Source: Karstenula rhodostoma CBS 690.94
Taxonomy: Eukaryota; Ascomycota; Dothideomycetes; Pleosporales; Didymosphaeriaceae
Assembly (NCBI GenBank): GCA_010093485.1
Contig: MU001517.1
Coordinates: 1-64,000 of the forward strand
Direction: 5' to 3'
DNA length: 64,000 nucleotides
Shown: one piece after another, positions 1 to 12,520 of the stretch
Numbering within the stretch: the first letter of the stretch is position 1
Layout: every line of letters begins with the position of its first letter
The notes under the pieces: model-generated
What the model was told of the DNA's origin: nothing
Database searches by the model: none
Seen by the model: only the letters and a program-made list of their open reading frames with translations
Program-made: the position numbers and the translations under genes

Positions 1-95
1 ACCCTAACCCTAACCCTAACCCTAACCCTAACCCTAACCCTAACCCTAACCCTAACCCTAACCCTAACCCTAACCCTAACCCTAACCCTAACCCT
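1..95. repeat. Telomeric repeat array (CCCTAA)n
   Basis: About sixteen perfect copies of the hexamer CCCTAA (TTAGGG on the other strand) start at base 1 and stop abruptly before GGGATATCCC. The C-rich strand reads 5' to 3' from the left edge, which is the orientation expected at a left chromosome end, so the window starts at a true telomere. TTAGGG is the usual telomere repeat of filamentous ascomycetes. Confidence 0.98.
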
Positions 96-255
96 GGGAT
101 ATCCCGCCGGTGGGTCCACGGGCGCTGCGGGTCACCTCCGGCGACCCTCGCGCCCTACATCCCCTTACCAGTAACTACTTCAAGCTACACAGGGTATTAT
201 AATAATATAGAACATAGTTAATAGGTTTATACTATCTAATACCTGTACACGATCT
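96..255. other. Unmutated telomere-adjacent segment
   Basis: Immediately inside the telomere lies a GC-rich stretch (to about 170) grading into AT-rich sequence, with CA and TG dinucleotides still present up to about 253. It begins with the palindrome GGGATATCCC. No gene is visible. It contrasts sharply with the following 36 kb, where CA/TG are almost absent, so it either escaped RIP or was added after RIP acted. Confidence 0.7.
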
Positions 256-418
256 TCTCTACTTCTACTAGGATAATTACCCCCTACTAATTTATAATCT
301 AAATACTAATACTATATACTAACTATACCTATATATATTCTAAATACTAATACTATCTATATACCAATACTATCTATATACTAAATACTAATACTATATA
401 TTATATTATTATATTATA

Positions 419-474
419 CTTAGGGTTAAATAGGGGGTTTATAGGAAAGTTTACTATAAGCCCCCTAGCTATAC
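419..474 (-). other. Possible introner-like intron I1
   Basis: Minus-strand GTATAG...TAAG segment of 56 nt around the palindrome at 431-467 (TAGGGGG arm, CCCCCTA arm). It contains the shared core AAACTTTCCTATAAACCCCC. Branch site and acceptor are weak, so this is the least certain member of the family as an intron, although the palindrome itself is clear. Confidence 0.35.
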
Positions 475-2677
475 CTAGCCTACCTATTACCTATAAAGAC
501 GTCTAGGTCCTCTATAGTATATACTCTAAAATACTTATATATATTAAAGTCGTTACTAGTATTATTATAAGGGTAGTTACCAAGCTTATTTATTATAAAT
601 AGTAGATCGCTAGGGTATCTAGATAACTACTCCCTTTCTCCCTTTTTAAGTATATATTCCTTAAGCGCCTATATCTACTCCTTATCTAGATTACCCAATT
701 CTAACTATATAAACTAGTTTACTAGATTAGTAAGGTATATATTCTTAACTACTTAGACTATATCTATTATAATACCTATAATACGCTTATTATACTCCTT
801 TTATAGTATTACCTATTTAAGACTATCTTCCTCGCGATTATAGAGGTAGATAAACTTATCCTAGTTAGCTTTAATATCTATATTATTAAAGAGTAAAGTA
901 ATACCACGCTTTTTCTCTATAGGTAGTACTACTCGGCGCCATATCTATATAGATAGGTCTAGGGGTATTAAAACTATAAACGCCCCTAATTAGCTAGACT
1001 AGGGTTTAATAGTATAGAAGGCTACTTTTTAATCCTCTATTATATCCCTAGAAATACTAAACTCTATCTAATTATCTAGGAGAGATAGGTAATATATACT
1101 ATTAAGAAGGGAAGCCTCTTATACTTTATAAATTATACTAATAATAATATAAGTATTATTCTACTATTAGTAATTATAAGTCTCCCTTATAGGTTAGTTA
1201 GTAGAGTACTTATCAGGATTAAATAATTTATAGAAGAGTTAAAATATATTATATACTTATATTATAAAATAGTAGGTAAGAAGGTAGTTTAGAAAAGGTA
1301 ATAGAGAGTAGAGAAAGGGGAGAGAGGAGAAAGGGGAAAAGAGAAAAAGAGGGGAAAAAGAGGTTATAAAGTAATTACTAAACTATAAATAAATATCTTA
1401 GTAAATCTACCTATATAATAGTATATAAAACGTTACTAGATTATACTACCTAAAATAAAGGTTATAATAAAGGCCACTATAGTAGATTCTTAATACTATA
1501 GTAAAAAAATATAAATAAATAGTAAAATATATCTATAGATTAGGACTATCTATACTAACTATTATTATATAGTTCTAGACTATAACTCTATTTTAATCTC
1601 TATCCCCTACTTTAGTCTCTATCCCCTACTTTAGTTTCTATCCCCTATTTTAATCTCTATCCCCTACTTTAATCTCTATCCCCTACTTTAATCTCTATTA
1701 TACTATAACTATATAATACTACTTACTACTTCCTCTTTCTATTACCTCTACTAGACTTCTTTAGCGCTATAGTTAAATAGTCTATATCCTTTAGACCCTT
1801 ATAAGCCTTAACCTATTTTATAACCTAACTATATTCTTATATATTTAGAGGTATAAGATTACTAAAAGGTAGATAATATATTAGATATTATTTTATATAA
1901 TTAAGTATATCCTATATACTATACTTATCTAGGTATTCCTTAATATCTAATACTTACTTATTAGAACTCTATTCTATATTAGCTTCTTAGGTAACCTTAA
2001 ATACTTTTATATAGGTATTATTAAATATCTAGAAACTATTATATTATATAGAAATAACGATTAGATAAGTATTTTATAAATCTATTCTAGTATTTTTAGT
2101 ATACTTATTAAGCTCTATCTATATTCTAAATAGTATATTACTTACCTTTAGAATATAGTCTATAAGATAGGCTATACTAGATTTCTTTTTCTTCTTAGGT
2201 ATAGACTTAGTATAGAAGATATTATCTAGATTAAAACTATATTCCTCTATTTAGACTACTTTATATATATCTAACTCTAGCCACCCTAATTTAATAATAT
2301 CCTTAGTAAAGTTATCTAGAAAACTAGATATTTTAGTAATAGTCCTAGTAGAAGTAGAGGCTATAAAAGTATATATTATAATAGAAAATAGGACTAGAGT
2401 AGGCTACTACTTAGAAAGGTACTTATAGTTCTTATACTCCTCCTTAATAAACTTTATAGTACGTTTACTAAAAATAAAAAAATACTTATAGTTAGTATTA
2501 TTAAGGGCTATATTATACTTAGACCTCCTAATAAAGGTATCTAGTATATTCTTATATACCCGAGCAATAATATCCTCTAGAATATTAAAGGTTTTAGTAA
2601 ACTCCTTAATACTATTTTCCTTAATAGTATAGTTAAAGAAAATAGATACTAATACTAGTAAAGTAAGTAGGTTTTTA

Positions 2678-2758
2678 CTAGAAAAGTTAGTAAGAATAGT
2701 TATTATATAGGGGGTATATAGGAAAGTTTCTAGAGTACCCCTAAATAAATTAACTTAC
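2678..2758 (-). other. Introner-like intron I2 in ORF-X
   Basis: On the minus strand an 81-nt segment starts GTAAGT, contains a palindrome (2,708-2,743) with core AAACTTTCCTATATACCCCC, and ends with the branch-like CTTACTAAC followed by TTTTCTAG. Donor, branch and acceptor are all textbook fungal signals. The flanking decayed coding frame continues on both sides; 81 nt is a multiple of three, so the frame stays open either way. Confidence 0.55.
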
Positions 2759-3844
2759 CTATATTACTAAATACTATATATTCCTTAAATAGTAATATAG
2801 AAGAAGTATATACTTAAATATTAGCCACTTTAGTACTAATATCTAAGAGTCTAGTCCTTTATATTTTAGTTTAAAGGGAAATTTATAAGAGTACTAATAT
2901 AACTATCGTTCTAGAGATTATAGCTAATACTAAATACTTAAAAGAATATAAGGAGAATATAAATCTTAGTCTTAGTACTATTCTAGAGAGATTAAATCTA
3001 GTTATACTAGGCCGCGCTATTAGAGGAATAAACTAAAAATAGTATATACCCTAATAGTTTAAAAATCTCTTAAATAAGCTTCTAAATTAGGGGTATAAAA
3101 AACTATAGAATAATTTTCTTATCGCGAACTAGAGTCTAGTCTATAATAAGGGCTATAATTACTTATATTTTTAGTAAGTACTTAAGGAACTTATAGGCGA
3201 GCTAGATATTATTAAGCTTATCCTAGTTAATATTAGTAGGGATAGTATTATAACCCATATCTAGTATTTTTTTAAATAACTATTAAATATAATTACTATA
3301 TTCTTTTAGACTACCCTTAGGGAGTATATTATACTCTTTAAAAAGGGGGGACTAGTTATAAAACCAGGATTTACGGTCTAGGTTATACTTTAGATTAAGA
3401 TAATTATTACTATATCTATATATAGAGTCCTTAAATTACTTCTCTATATTAACCTTAATATATAGATACCTAAGGAAAGGGTAAAACTTAATAATCTAAA
3501 TAGTCTTCTAAGCACGGGTATTAACTATAGGAATATTTTAACTACTAGAGCTCTTATATATTATAAATATATATTTAGACTAGCGTATAAACTAGTTATT
3601 ATAGGTATACTTATCTAATAGTATAAATACTTATTTAATAGTATAATAGTACTTTAGTAGAATAGACTAACTAATAGTATTTCTAAATCTAGGAATAATA
3701 ATACTATTAAAGTTATATTTAAGTATAAAATATACTATAATTAGTTATATAAGCTTACCTTAAGTAATCTATTTATTATAAATAGGGCTTAGGGTATTTA
3801 TTATAAACTCTACTTAGTTACTATATAAAAACCTAAAGTACGTA

Positions 3845-3914
3845 CTATATATTATTAGTATATATTAGGGGGGGATATAGGAAAGTTTTCTAACCTCCCT
3901 ATAGGAGAACTTAC
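3845..3914 (-). other. Introner-like intron I3 in ORF-X
   Basis: Minus-strand 70-nt segment: donor GTAAGT, palindromic region (3,866-3,903) with core AAACTTTCCTATATCCCCCC, branch-like TACTAAT and acceptor ATATATAG. It shares the core with I1, I2, I4 and I6. A more mutated copy lies at the equivalent place in unit B near 15,070-15,125. Confidence 0.5.
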
Positions 3915-4717
3915 TTAGAATCCTCCTTATTAAGTAGGTAGGGGTTATTATAATCTAGGTAGAACCCTATAATATAGCTAGTCTTAACTAACTTCTTATA
4001 GTATTTATCCTCCTACTTAGTAAACTTATTAAGAAGGTTCGGGTCCTTTAGTAGTTTTAAATAGTTTCTAATATTTTCTATACCCCTAGATATAGGATAG
4101 CCTAATAATAGAAATAATTTATATAGGTATAACTATAAAATAGTCCTCTATATAGAGCTCTAATTCTATAGAAAGTCTTATACCTTATTATAAAATATTA
4201 GCCTAAACTTATAATTAAAAGTATAGATATACTTACTTAGGGGTTTAGTTAGTAGGGAATTAAACTATATCTTATAGTCCTAGAAGTTAAACTTATCTAG
4301 CTTAAAGCTATTTTCCTTAATAAATAATTTAATATTCTCCTTAATATAGGACTAGAAAGTATAGGGGCCAGTAAACTTAGCTATATAATTATAAAAGGCT
4401 ATAAAAATAGTATACTAGTTATAAGAATCCTTATAATTCTAAATACTTAAATTAGTATTAGGGAAACTAGTAACTACTTTAAAACTAGATATAGCTAATA
4501 ACTTATTAGGGGAGATTATAAAAATAGTAAAGTAAATTAATATCTATATAAGCTTAGTTACTATTTAATAGTAAAGTCTAGCTAAAATAAAATAAAGAAA
4601 GAGTCTAGATTTATCTCTAGACTATTTATAATTCGAGTTTATAGTAGGCTAGGTAGATTACTTTTTATAGATATTAGTAAACTTTAGGTTAAGGTAATAT
4701 TCGCGATCTAGTATAAT

Positions 4718-4798
4718 CTATAATAAGTTAGTAGGGTAGAATAGGGTATAGCTAGGGGGTTTATAAGAAAGTTTCCTATAAACCTACTAGAGATATAC
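4718..4798 (-). other. Introner-like intron I4 in ORF-X
   Basis: Minus-strand 81-nt segment: donor GTATAT (a RIP-mutated GTATGT would give this), a palindrome at 4,753-4,790 with core AAACTTTCTTATAAACCCCC, branch CTACTAAC and acceptor TTATTATAG. The branch sequence is the canonical TACTAAC. The copy in unit B lies near 15,940-16,010. Confidence 0.55.
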
Positions 4799-6663
4799 CT
4801 TAAGTATAATTACTCCTACTTAGATAATTTTACCTAATCTAATTATATTAGTAATAATCCCGTCTTTAATAGATACTACTTTATTAATACTAACTAGTAT
4901 ATTAGCTACCTATTTTATAGTAACTACCTACTACTATTTAAGAAAGAGTATTATATATAGTATTAACTTATACCTTATATTAATAATATATATAGAGGTA
5001 TAGGCCTTCTTAAAGTATATTAGGATAAATACGCTATTATTACTACCTATCTTAAAAATTTCTATACTATAGTTATTAGCTTACTTAGTAGAAAGAGATA
5101 CTATATTAGCTATTTTACCCTATTTACTCCTTTACGGTATATTATAGTCGTCCTCTACTATAGTATTCTTAATATCCCTATAAACTATTTCTACTTCCTC
5201 TTTAATAACTACTTCTAGCGTATAGAATACTAATATACCATTCTCTACTATAGGCTAGAAAGCCAGTAGAGTAATTTTTAAATACTTCTAATAAAGATTA
5301 TTAGCCATATAGATAATTAAATTCTTAGTATAATTAGAGTCTATAATAGTTTTAATATCGCGTAGATAGTACTTTATATATTTCTAGAGTATATTAATAG
5401 AGACTCTATATAACTAGTATTTTATAGTATCTATATTTATTATATAAACCATTATTAGGTATAAATATATAGACTTCTCTAGCCAGGCCTTAGTAGCTAG
5501 ATTCTATAAAGTACGAGTATCCTATTTTTTAATATTAGCCAGGAAAGATATAAAGACTTCCTTATTTAATATCCCTTAGATATATTATAGCTCTACTATA
5601 CTAGGGATAGTATTATTATAAATAAGTAGATTCTCCTCTGGCTTAGAAATCGGGTTAGGGTTACTAACCTTTAACTATTTTATAGCCAGGTAAGAAGGTA
5701 TACCTTAAAAGCTAATATTATTAGCTACCTTTTAGGTAGCTTATATATTTATCTTTCTATTCTATATCCTAATAGTACTAGACTATATTTATATAATAAG
5801 GGCTTTTATATATCTCTTTTAGATTAACACTACTAGATTCTTTAGGGCGCGTACTTTATTAAGGGGTTAGTTTAGCTACAGGATAATTTTATAACTAATT
5901 TATAGGTATATAAAAATTATATCTTCTCCCTTAATCTTTACTTAGTTAAAAAATAATTACGTAGGTTAGGTAAGGATACACTCTACCTTTTTTATAAAGT
6001 AGGCCTAATAAAATACTAGACTCTAGAACTACTATATTTTAGATAGAGTAGTAAGTAATAGGACCTTATCTATTTTTAAGATACCCTCTTTAATTATTTT
6101 ATCTAGGCTTAGTAACTACTTACTAAGTTTAATATACTATATAATTTCTTTATAGGCTAAAATAATAAGTGGGTTTATAATATATATTTAAATAAAGGTA
6201 TTAGGGGATATAGTAAGTATCTTATTAGTAAAATCCCTAGGACTAGTAATCTACCTTAAAAAAGGTACTAAGTTTAATATATATAGGGTTCTATTTATAT
6301 AGACTAAGATTACTTTTATTTTATTAGCTACTATATCCTCTATATCTCTACTATTACTATTATTAGATATTTTATCTTTAGAGAAAGTAATAGGTATATT
6401 ATTTAGTAGTTAGTTACTAGGGGAGTAATTAGAAAAGTTTTAGAAAGTATTTATATATCTAATTTATACTATAGAAGTAGGAGTATATAGGCTTAGTAAC
6501 CTAGTATACTTCTACTTTATAGCTAGATTAGATATAATAAGGCCGGCTTTATTTAAGTCTAGTTAAGGTAAGGGAGGCTAGTTAGAGTCTAGATTATACT
6601 AGTTTAGAAAACCGAATTTATTAATATATTTCTCTAAATTTAGAATACTAGAAGAGGAGATCT

Positions 6664-6872
6664 CTATATTAAATAATATATTATAGGTATATAGGGGGTA
6701 CTTAGGAAACTTTTTAATATCCCCCCTTAGACTAGTATAAGAGTATAGTAGTTATAGGTATATAGGGGTATATAGAAAACTTTTTAATATCCCCCCTTAG
6801 ACTAGTATAAGAGTATAGTAGTTATAGGTATATAGGGATATATAGAAAACTTTTTAATATCCCCCCCTATAC
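6664..6872 (-). other. Expanded introner-like intron I5 (tentative)
   Basis: A minus-strand GTATAG donor near 6,872 and a TTTAATATAG acceptor near 6,664 bracket three tandem copies of the same kind of hairpin. If this is an intron, its palindromic core has been amplified threefold. Splice signals are weaker than in I2 and I4. Confidence 0.3.
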
Positions 6873-6893
6873 TAGTATAGAAGTATAGTAGTA
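6681..6893. repeat. 70-bp tandem repeat, three copies, each with a hairpin
   Basis: A 70-bp unit starting TTATAGGTATATAGGG and including AAACTTTTTAATATCCCCCC recurs at 6,681, 6,751 and 6,821 with few changes. Each unit holds a G-run/C-run inverted repeat around the AAACTTT core also found in introns I1-I6. The array is also present, more mutated, at about 17,895-18,090 in unit B. Confidence 0.8.
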
Positions 6894-7019
6894 GTAAATA
6901 TAGTAAATATATTAAACTAGTATAGTTCTATAGGTAGAAAAGAAGAGATAATAAAGAGAAAGGAAGACTATATACTAAATAATATTAGTAAACTAATTCC
7001 TATTATAATAGGTCCTAAT

Positions 7020-7075
7020 CTATATTAAGTTAGTAGTTACTATAGGGGTTTATAGGAAAGTTTCTAGCTTATTAC
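7020..7075 (-). other. Introner-like intron I6
   Basis: Minus-strand 56-nt segment beginning GTAATA, containing core AAACTTTCCTATAAACCCC, and ending CTACTAACTTAATATAG, a perfect branch site plus acceptor. It sits between the 70-bp repeat array and the helicase remnant. A related core without clear splice sites lies at 7,114-7,145. Confidence 0.5.
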
Positions 7076-7149
7076 TTATTTAGTTAAAGGCAGCCTATTG
7101 GCTAGAGCTATATTATTTAAAGGTTTTTAGGAAAGTTTAGCGTGTCTAG

Positions 7150-10100
7150 TATCTCTTCTAGTTAAATCCAGCTAGTTACTATACTTATAATACTAAAGAT
7201 ACTATAGTAGCTAAAAATAATAGGAATAAAAGCTATAATAGAGGTAGTAAAAGGGTATTAAAAAATAAAATAAGTAAAAGTAAAGAGTAAAAAAAATAGA
7301 GAGTTTAAGTAATATATATTTTATTTAAATACTCTATTTACTTACCTACGCTAAGTCTATATTATATAACTAGCACGTTACCTAGATAAGAAATCTAAGT
7401 AAGAGATAATTATACTTTATTTAGAATTAGGTAGGATATTAACTTATCTATATCCCTCTATAAAAGTATCCCTTATATATTACCTAGTTATTAGCTTAGT
7501 AAGGTATAGATATATAATATTACTATCCTTTTTATTATATACCTAGTCCTCCTATATCCTAGTCCCTATCTTAGGTATATAGTAGGAGTAGTTAGTTATA
7601 CTATCCTAATATAAGGTACGTTTTTATAATCTAGTTTAGTCCTAAAATAATCCTCCCTATTTTATAGTTATCTCTAAAATCGACTATCTTTATAAAGTAT
7701 ATTCTAAAGTTATATAATAAGTTTATATCCTATTTATCTCTCTCTATTTTCTTAATTTTATTAATCTATTTAAAGCGTATAGCTTTATATTTATCCTAAA
7801 GAATAGTCTAAATATCGCGAATTATATATTTATTAATATAGAGACCTTATTAGGCTAGAGTAGTCCTTACTTTACTCGTTCCTAGAAATATCTACTCTAG
7901 ATAATAGTTAGCAGGTATTAAATAGAACTAGTAGTTACCCTTTACCTATTTATTATCTATAGTATACTAATAGGTTATAATAGTATCCCTAATATACTTA
8001 GCTTAACTACTATTAATACTAGTATACTAATCCTATCTATATTTAAATAGATCTCCTTTAATAAAGTAGGTAATATAGTATAGCCTCTAGTAGACTATAT
8101 AAGTAGGTAATTTATTATAGAATAACTTAATATATAGCTTACCAGTATCATTAGTATTCTATATAAAGAAGTTAAGTTCTCTCCTTTATTTAGTAGAGGT
8201 AAAAGGTATATATAATAGGGAGCTCGCTATTTATAAATTAGGGCAGTATACTAGGGCTATATAAATATAAACTTACCTTAGAAAGAGAATTATTTTATAG
8301 GTATTATTATATCTCTATAAGTATAGCTATAGGGTATTAGAGTATATAAGGGTAATAGGCCCTAGTATATTAGTATTAGTATTAATATTACCAATAGCTA
8401 TCTCTTTAGCTAGGGAGTTTATAATACCTAAATAGAGCCGGTTTATATAGGAGGGTAGAATCTTAGTATATAAATATTATAAGGTTACTTAAAAGGGGTA
8501 TATATTATCCTTAAGGTATTACTATCTAGAAAGCTATTAATAATAATATAATAGTAGACTTTATTTAGGGACTAGAATTATATATAGATAAGAATAGGTA
8601 TCTTTACTATATTACTAGCCTTATTAAAATATATATTAGGGATAGTATTTACTAGTACTAGTCTAGTAAGGCTAGATTTACTATTCTAACTAATCTATCT
8701 ACCTACCTAAATAAGGCTATAGAAGTTTACTAGTAGTATAAAATATAGTATTATATATATATCTAGTATATTTAGGCCTTCTATAAGGATACTTATAGCT
8801 ACTATAGTATCTATCTCTAAGGCCTAGAATTATACTAGACTTATAAATTATTCTTCCTCTTTTATCTTTCTATAGTACTTAGGATAGTTAAGTTATAGAG
8901 CTAGTATATCTATAGTTATAGTAAGGTTAATATAAATAAGAACCTTTTTATATAATTAAAAAACCTCTTTAATATATTCTACTATAGCTATTATAGGATC
9001 TATACTTATTATATATAAGGTATAGACCTTATACTAAATTTTAGGCTAAATAGTAGACTCCCTAAAGGTTATAATATTAGTAGAAAATTTAAGAAGTTAA
9101 AAGGCTTAACTCTATTTAGTAGGTAGTAGGATTATAGAGAGGAGTATAAGAGGGATATAGTACTTAGTAAATATATAGAAATTATAAAAGTAAGGGTAAT
9201 AGGCCATATCTAGAAGAATAATATAGTAGAACTCATTTACTATAATCCTCTCTAATACTCCTAATACTTTTTACCTAGTAATATAGACCTAGAAGGAATC
9301 CTTTAAGATACTTTTAGAGGTTACTAGAATAATAAATACTTACTTATTATATACTCCTTACTACTATATAGTAGCTCTAATCTATAATTTAGAATAATAA
9401 TAAAGAAGGTTAGAGTAGAGTACTACTAGTAGAATAATAATAATAGTCTAACTATAGTCTAGAAAGTAGGTAGGAAGGAGGAAAAAGAGACTTTTACTAG
9501 ACCCAGTACCTATAATATAGATAACTATACTCTCCCCTATTAAAATTATATAGAGAACTTACTTTTATTATCCTCTAAACTAGGCTAACTTCCTAAAATT
9601 CTCTTATAATAGTTATACTATATTAATACCTAGATAATTAGAATAAATAGCTTTCTTAGCTTCCTAAAAGGCCTCTTCCTCTTAGGTTAAGAGGAACCCT
9701 AGGGCCTTATACTACTTAGTAGATATCTTAAAATATACCTCTAAATTATTAAACTTATAAGTAAAAATCCTTAAAATATCTAGAGTATAGATTATATAGG
9801 CTATTTCTAGTAAATAGCCAACTTATATTTTATAGACTTTTACCTCTACTTTATCTATTATTTTATTAACCTCCTCCTTTAATAGTTCCTATAGTAGGTA
9901 ATTAGTAGTAGAAAGCTTTCTACTAAAGGTAATAAGGAGATAGTATATTATACTAATATTAATCTCTTTTCCTATCTAATAAAGTATTGCCCGCCTTATA
10001 ATATAACTAAGAGCCTAAGAGGTAGTCTATTACTTACTAAGTAGGTCTAGCTAAAATAAGTAGCTCTAGACTTAATTATAGTAATAGTTATATATCTCCT

Positions 10101-12400
10101 TATTAATTTATCCCTATATAGTAAGGTAGAAAGGACGAATAAGCTAGATATACTAGACTAAAAGGCTACCCACTTTATAAGGAAAAAAGTAGTAGATAGT
10201 CTTTATAGACTTATCTCTATTATAGCCCTTATAGTATTAAGGAATAATAGTAATAAAACTATTATAGAGGAATATATTCTAGATACTAGTTATATAACTA
10301 TTTTTAAGTTATAAGCTTAATACCTTAGTACTATAGCCAGACTAGCCACTTATAAAGTATATAAGATCTAAGAGTATACTAAGGAATTCTTAAATAAGGT
10401 TATAGTACTACTATACCTAAATATAATCTTTAATACTAGTAAGTAAATAACCTTTAGAGCCCTTTATATTAAATAACTATAAAAGCTATTAGATAATAAA
10501 ACTAATACTATACTTAAGTTATAGGTTATCTATATTAAAGATACTAAAGCTAGGGGTTATATTTTTTAGATTTTCTCTTAGCGTATCCTATAGAATAGAG
10601 GGTAGCCCTACCTATATCTATATAAATACTAGCTAATAGAGGAGGATAAATACCTCCTTAAATAGGTTACTTACTATAGAAGAGAATAAAGTAAGGTCTA
10701 TTCTAATTCTATAAATAGTTATACTATCCCTATTCTAGTAGATAAAGGTATCTAAGTTCTCCCTATACTAAAAGGTACTAAGGAAGTATACTATATTAAT
10801 AAACTAATTTATAGAGGTAGAGTATTCTATAATAAGGTAGTTATATACCTATATTTTAAATATATTATATAGCTCTCTATTCTAATCCTCTACCTTATAG
10901 TTATTTAGCTTAGTAATAAAAAAGCTAGCCTCCTTTTAAAAAACTAGTAAATTAGAATTAAAATAACCTAGAGCCTCTATAGGTACTATATAGAGAAGTA
11001 TATCTTAGAGATACTATAGACTAGTAAACCTATATATCTTTTTAAGGGCTAATATATTAGTAATAAAGTTATAAGCCTCTTAAAATCTATTACCTTAGGG
11101 GGAGAGACTAAGAAAGGCCACTAGAATAATAAAAACAAATTTAAACTAAATAAACTAGCTAGTTTATTCTAATAAGAAGAGCTAGAAAGTATAATAATAT
11201 CCTTTAAATAGGTTTAAATATATATAGTTATAGTACTCTTTAATAGTAGGGGGAACTTCTATTATATCTAGATAGGTTATAACCTACTTTTAAGCTAGTT
11301 ACTAATATTTTTATAGATAAAGGGTCTTAGGTTATATAGCCTCAGGAGATAAAATATAAAAGAAAAAGAGGAAAATCTTCTAGAGAGGGTTAGTATAGCG
11401 AAGAGTAGAGTTTTAATAAAATTTAATAGGGACTATAGGAATATTATATTTATACTCCTATATTACTTAGATTTATATAAAGCGGGAGGTTTTTATTACT
11501 ATATTTTACTATATACGAGCTATACTCTTTATAGTAGTATATAGGTAAAAGAGCTTAGATTTAAGTTTAATTTTAGGTATAGTAATAAACGCTAGGTACG
11601 CTTACTATATAGTAATACTAGTAAAGACTTTTAAAAATCTAGTATATACTATCTATAGGTTTATAGATATAAAAAATATACTAGGTATAGATTATAACTA
11701 TTATTCCTATATATACTATACCTATACTAAAGTATATTATAGCTAGAACTTTAAAAAAGAGACTATACTATAATTTAGTTATATAGTAGGAGTAATAGGC
11801 TTAGCTAGAGATAATATAGATTAAGAGTAATAAGAATTAGAATATAAATTAATTAGAGATATAAGGGTACTATATAGTTTAGATAGGGTTTCTATAATAC
11901 TAGTAGAAGATACCTTAAATTAGTAGGTTATACTAAGGTAGGTAAATAGAGATAGGATAGAAGAAAAGAACTATTAGCTTATAACTATACTAATATAATT
12001 AGAGTACTAGAGATAGTACTTAATTATACTATTATAGGAATGGCTATAGATTATATAACTATTATATAGGTAGGTAAATATATTATACTTTATAGTAGCT
12101 CTAGTAATAATTAAGCTATATATATTATAGTAATAGCTATTACTATATACTAGTAGACTAGAATAGAATATCTTAGCCTTAGTAGGGATAATAAAGTCCT
12201 TATAGTTCTATAGAAGAGGATAGTTATTAGATAGGTTATTAACTAACTCTTAGATTTTATATCTTTATTTAGGTATAGTAGTATTATAGTACTCTCTACT
12301 AAAATAAGAGAATACCTTACTAGAAAGGAGAGTATAGTAATATAATATATAGAATATAAAGTTATAAGCTTTATTAAAATAAATAAATATTACTTAGGCT
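7150..12400 (-). pseudogene. RIP-decayed telomere-linked RecQ-type helicase, copy A
   Basis: Minus-strand relic of an SF2 helicase of the telomere-linked type found at many fungal chromosome ends. Translating with stops ignored, the Walker A motif reads YIIGTGSSKS (9,488-9,519), followed by a motif-Ia-like TIIIILLVVLYSNL. A DEAD/H-box equivalent reads ERIIVNEFYYI (9,220-9,252), where such helicases have a D-E-C-H core; most of these replacements are C-to-T or G-to-A changes. A motif-III-like LSIILLPT lies near 9,140. The order I, Ia, II, III on one strand within 0.4 kb makes the family call firm; the gene limits are guesses. The long N-terminal part (about 9,700-12,400) is not recognisable by eye. 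Known members are thought to act in telomere or chromosome-end recombination. This copy is dead, with many TAG/TAA codons. Confidence 0.72.
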
Positions 12401-12417
12401 ATAGTAGATAGGGGAGG

Positions 12418-12461
12418 TAGCCTTAATTTTAGCCCTAATCTAGGTTAAAATTAGTAGGCTA
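12418..12461. repeat. Imperfect inverted repeat upstream of the helicase relic
   Basis: The 44-bp stretch has arms TAGCCTTAATTTTA and TAAAATTAGTAGGCTA around a short centre and could form a hairpin. It lies between the divergent helicase (minus) and plus-strand ORF-Y remnants. Copies occur in units B (about 23,630-23,675) and C (about 27,195-27,240) and keep the arms, so both sides mutated in step or were little changed. Confidence 0.65.
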
Positions 12462-12490
12462 CTAAGGTAGAGGGAATATATAGCACTATT

Positions 12491-12520
12491 TAATTTTAGC
12501 TATAGTCTAGACTAAAATTA
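12491..12520. repeat. 30-bp inverted repeat
   Basis: Arms TAATTTTAG and CTAAAATTA are perfectly complementary, with AGTCTAGACT at the centre. This is the second hairpin in the same divergent intergenic region, about 30 bp from the first. Conserved in units B and C. Confidence 0.65.

Larger units (their letters stand above)
475..6663 (-). pseudogene. Decayed unknown subtelomeric reading frame (ORF-X)
   Basis: I do not recognise this gene. On the minus strand, one frame is much poorer in TAA/TAG than the others: for example about 75 codons without a stop just left of 2,640, where another frame has roughly one stop in four codons. The remaining stops are what CAG, CAA or TGG codons become after RIP. 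The frame can be followed across 4,799-6,663, 3,915-4,717, 2,759-3,844 and down into 1,900-2,677, separated by intron-like segments that share a palindromic core. TGA cannot occur where TG is absent, so absence of TGA is not evidence. Whether this is one gene or several, and whether it continues the helicase gene on its right, is unresolved. Unit B holds a second, more mutated copy of everything right of about 3,135. Confidence 0.42.

Noticed and set aside
421..437. Interstitial telomere repeat (TAGGGTTAAATAGGGGG)
   Set aside because: Only one TTAGGG-like hexamer is present; it is better explained as the flank and arm of the palindrome at 431-467.
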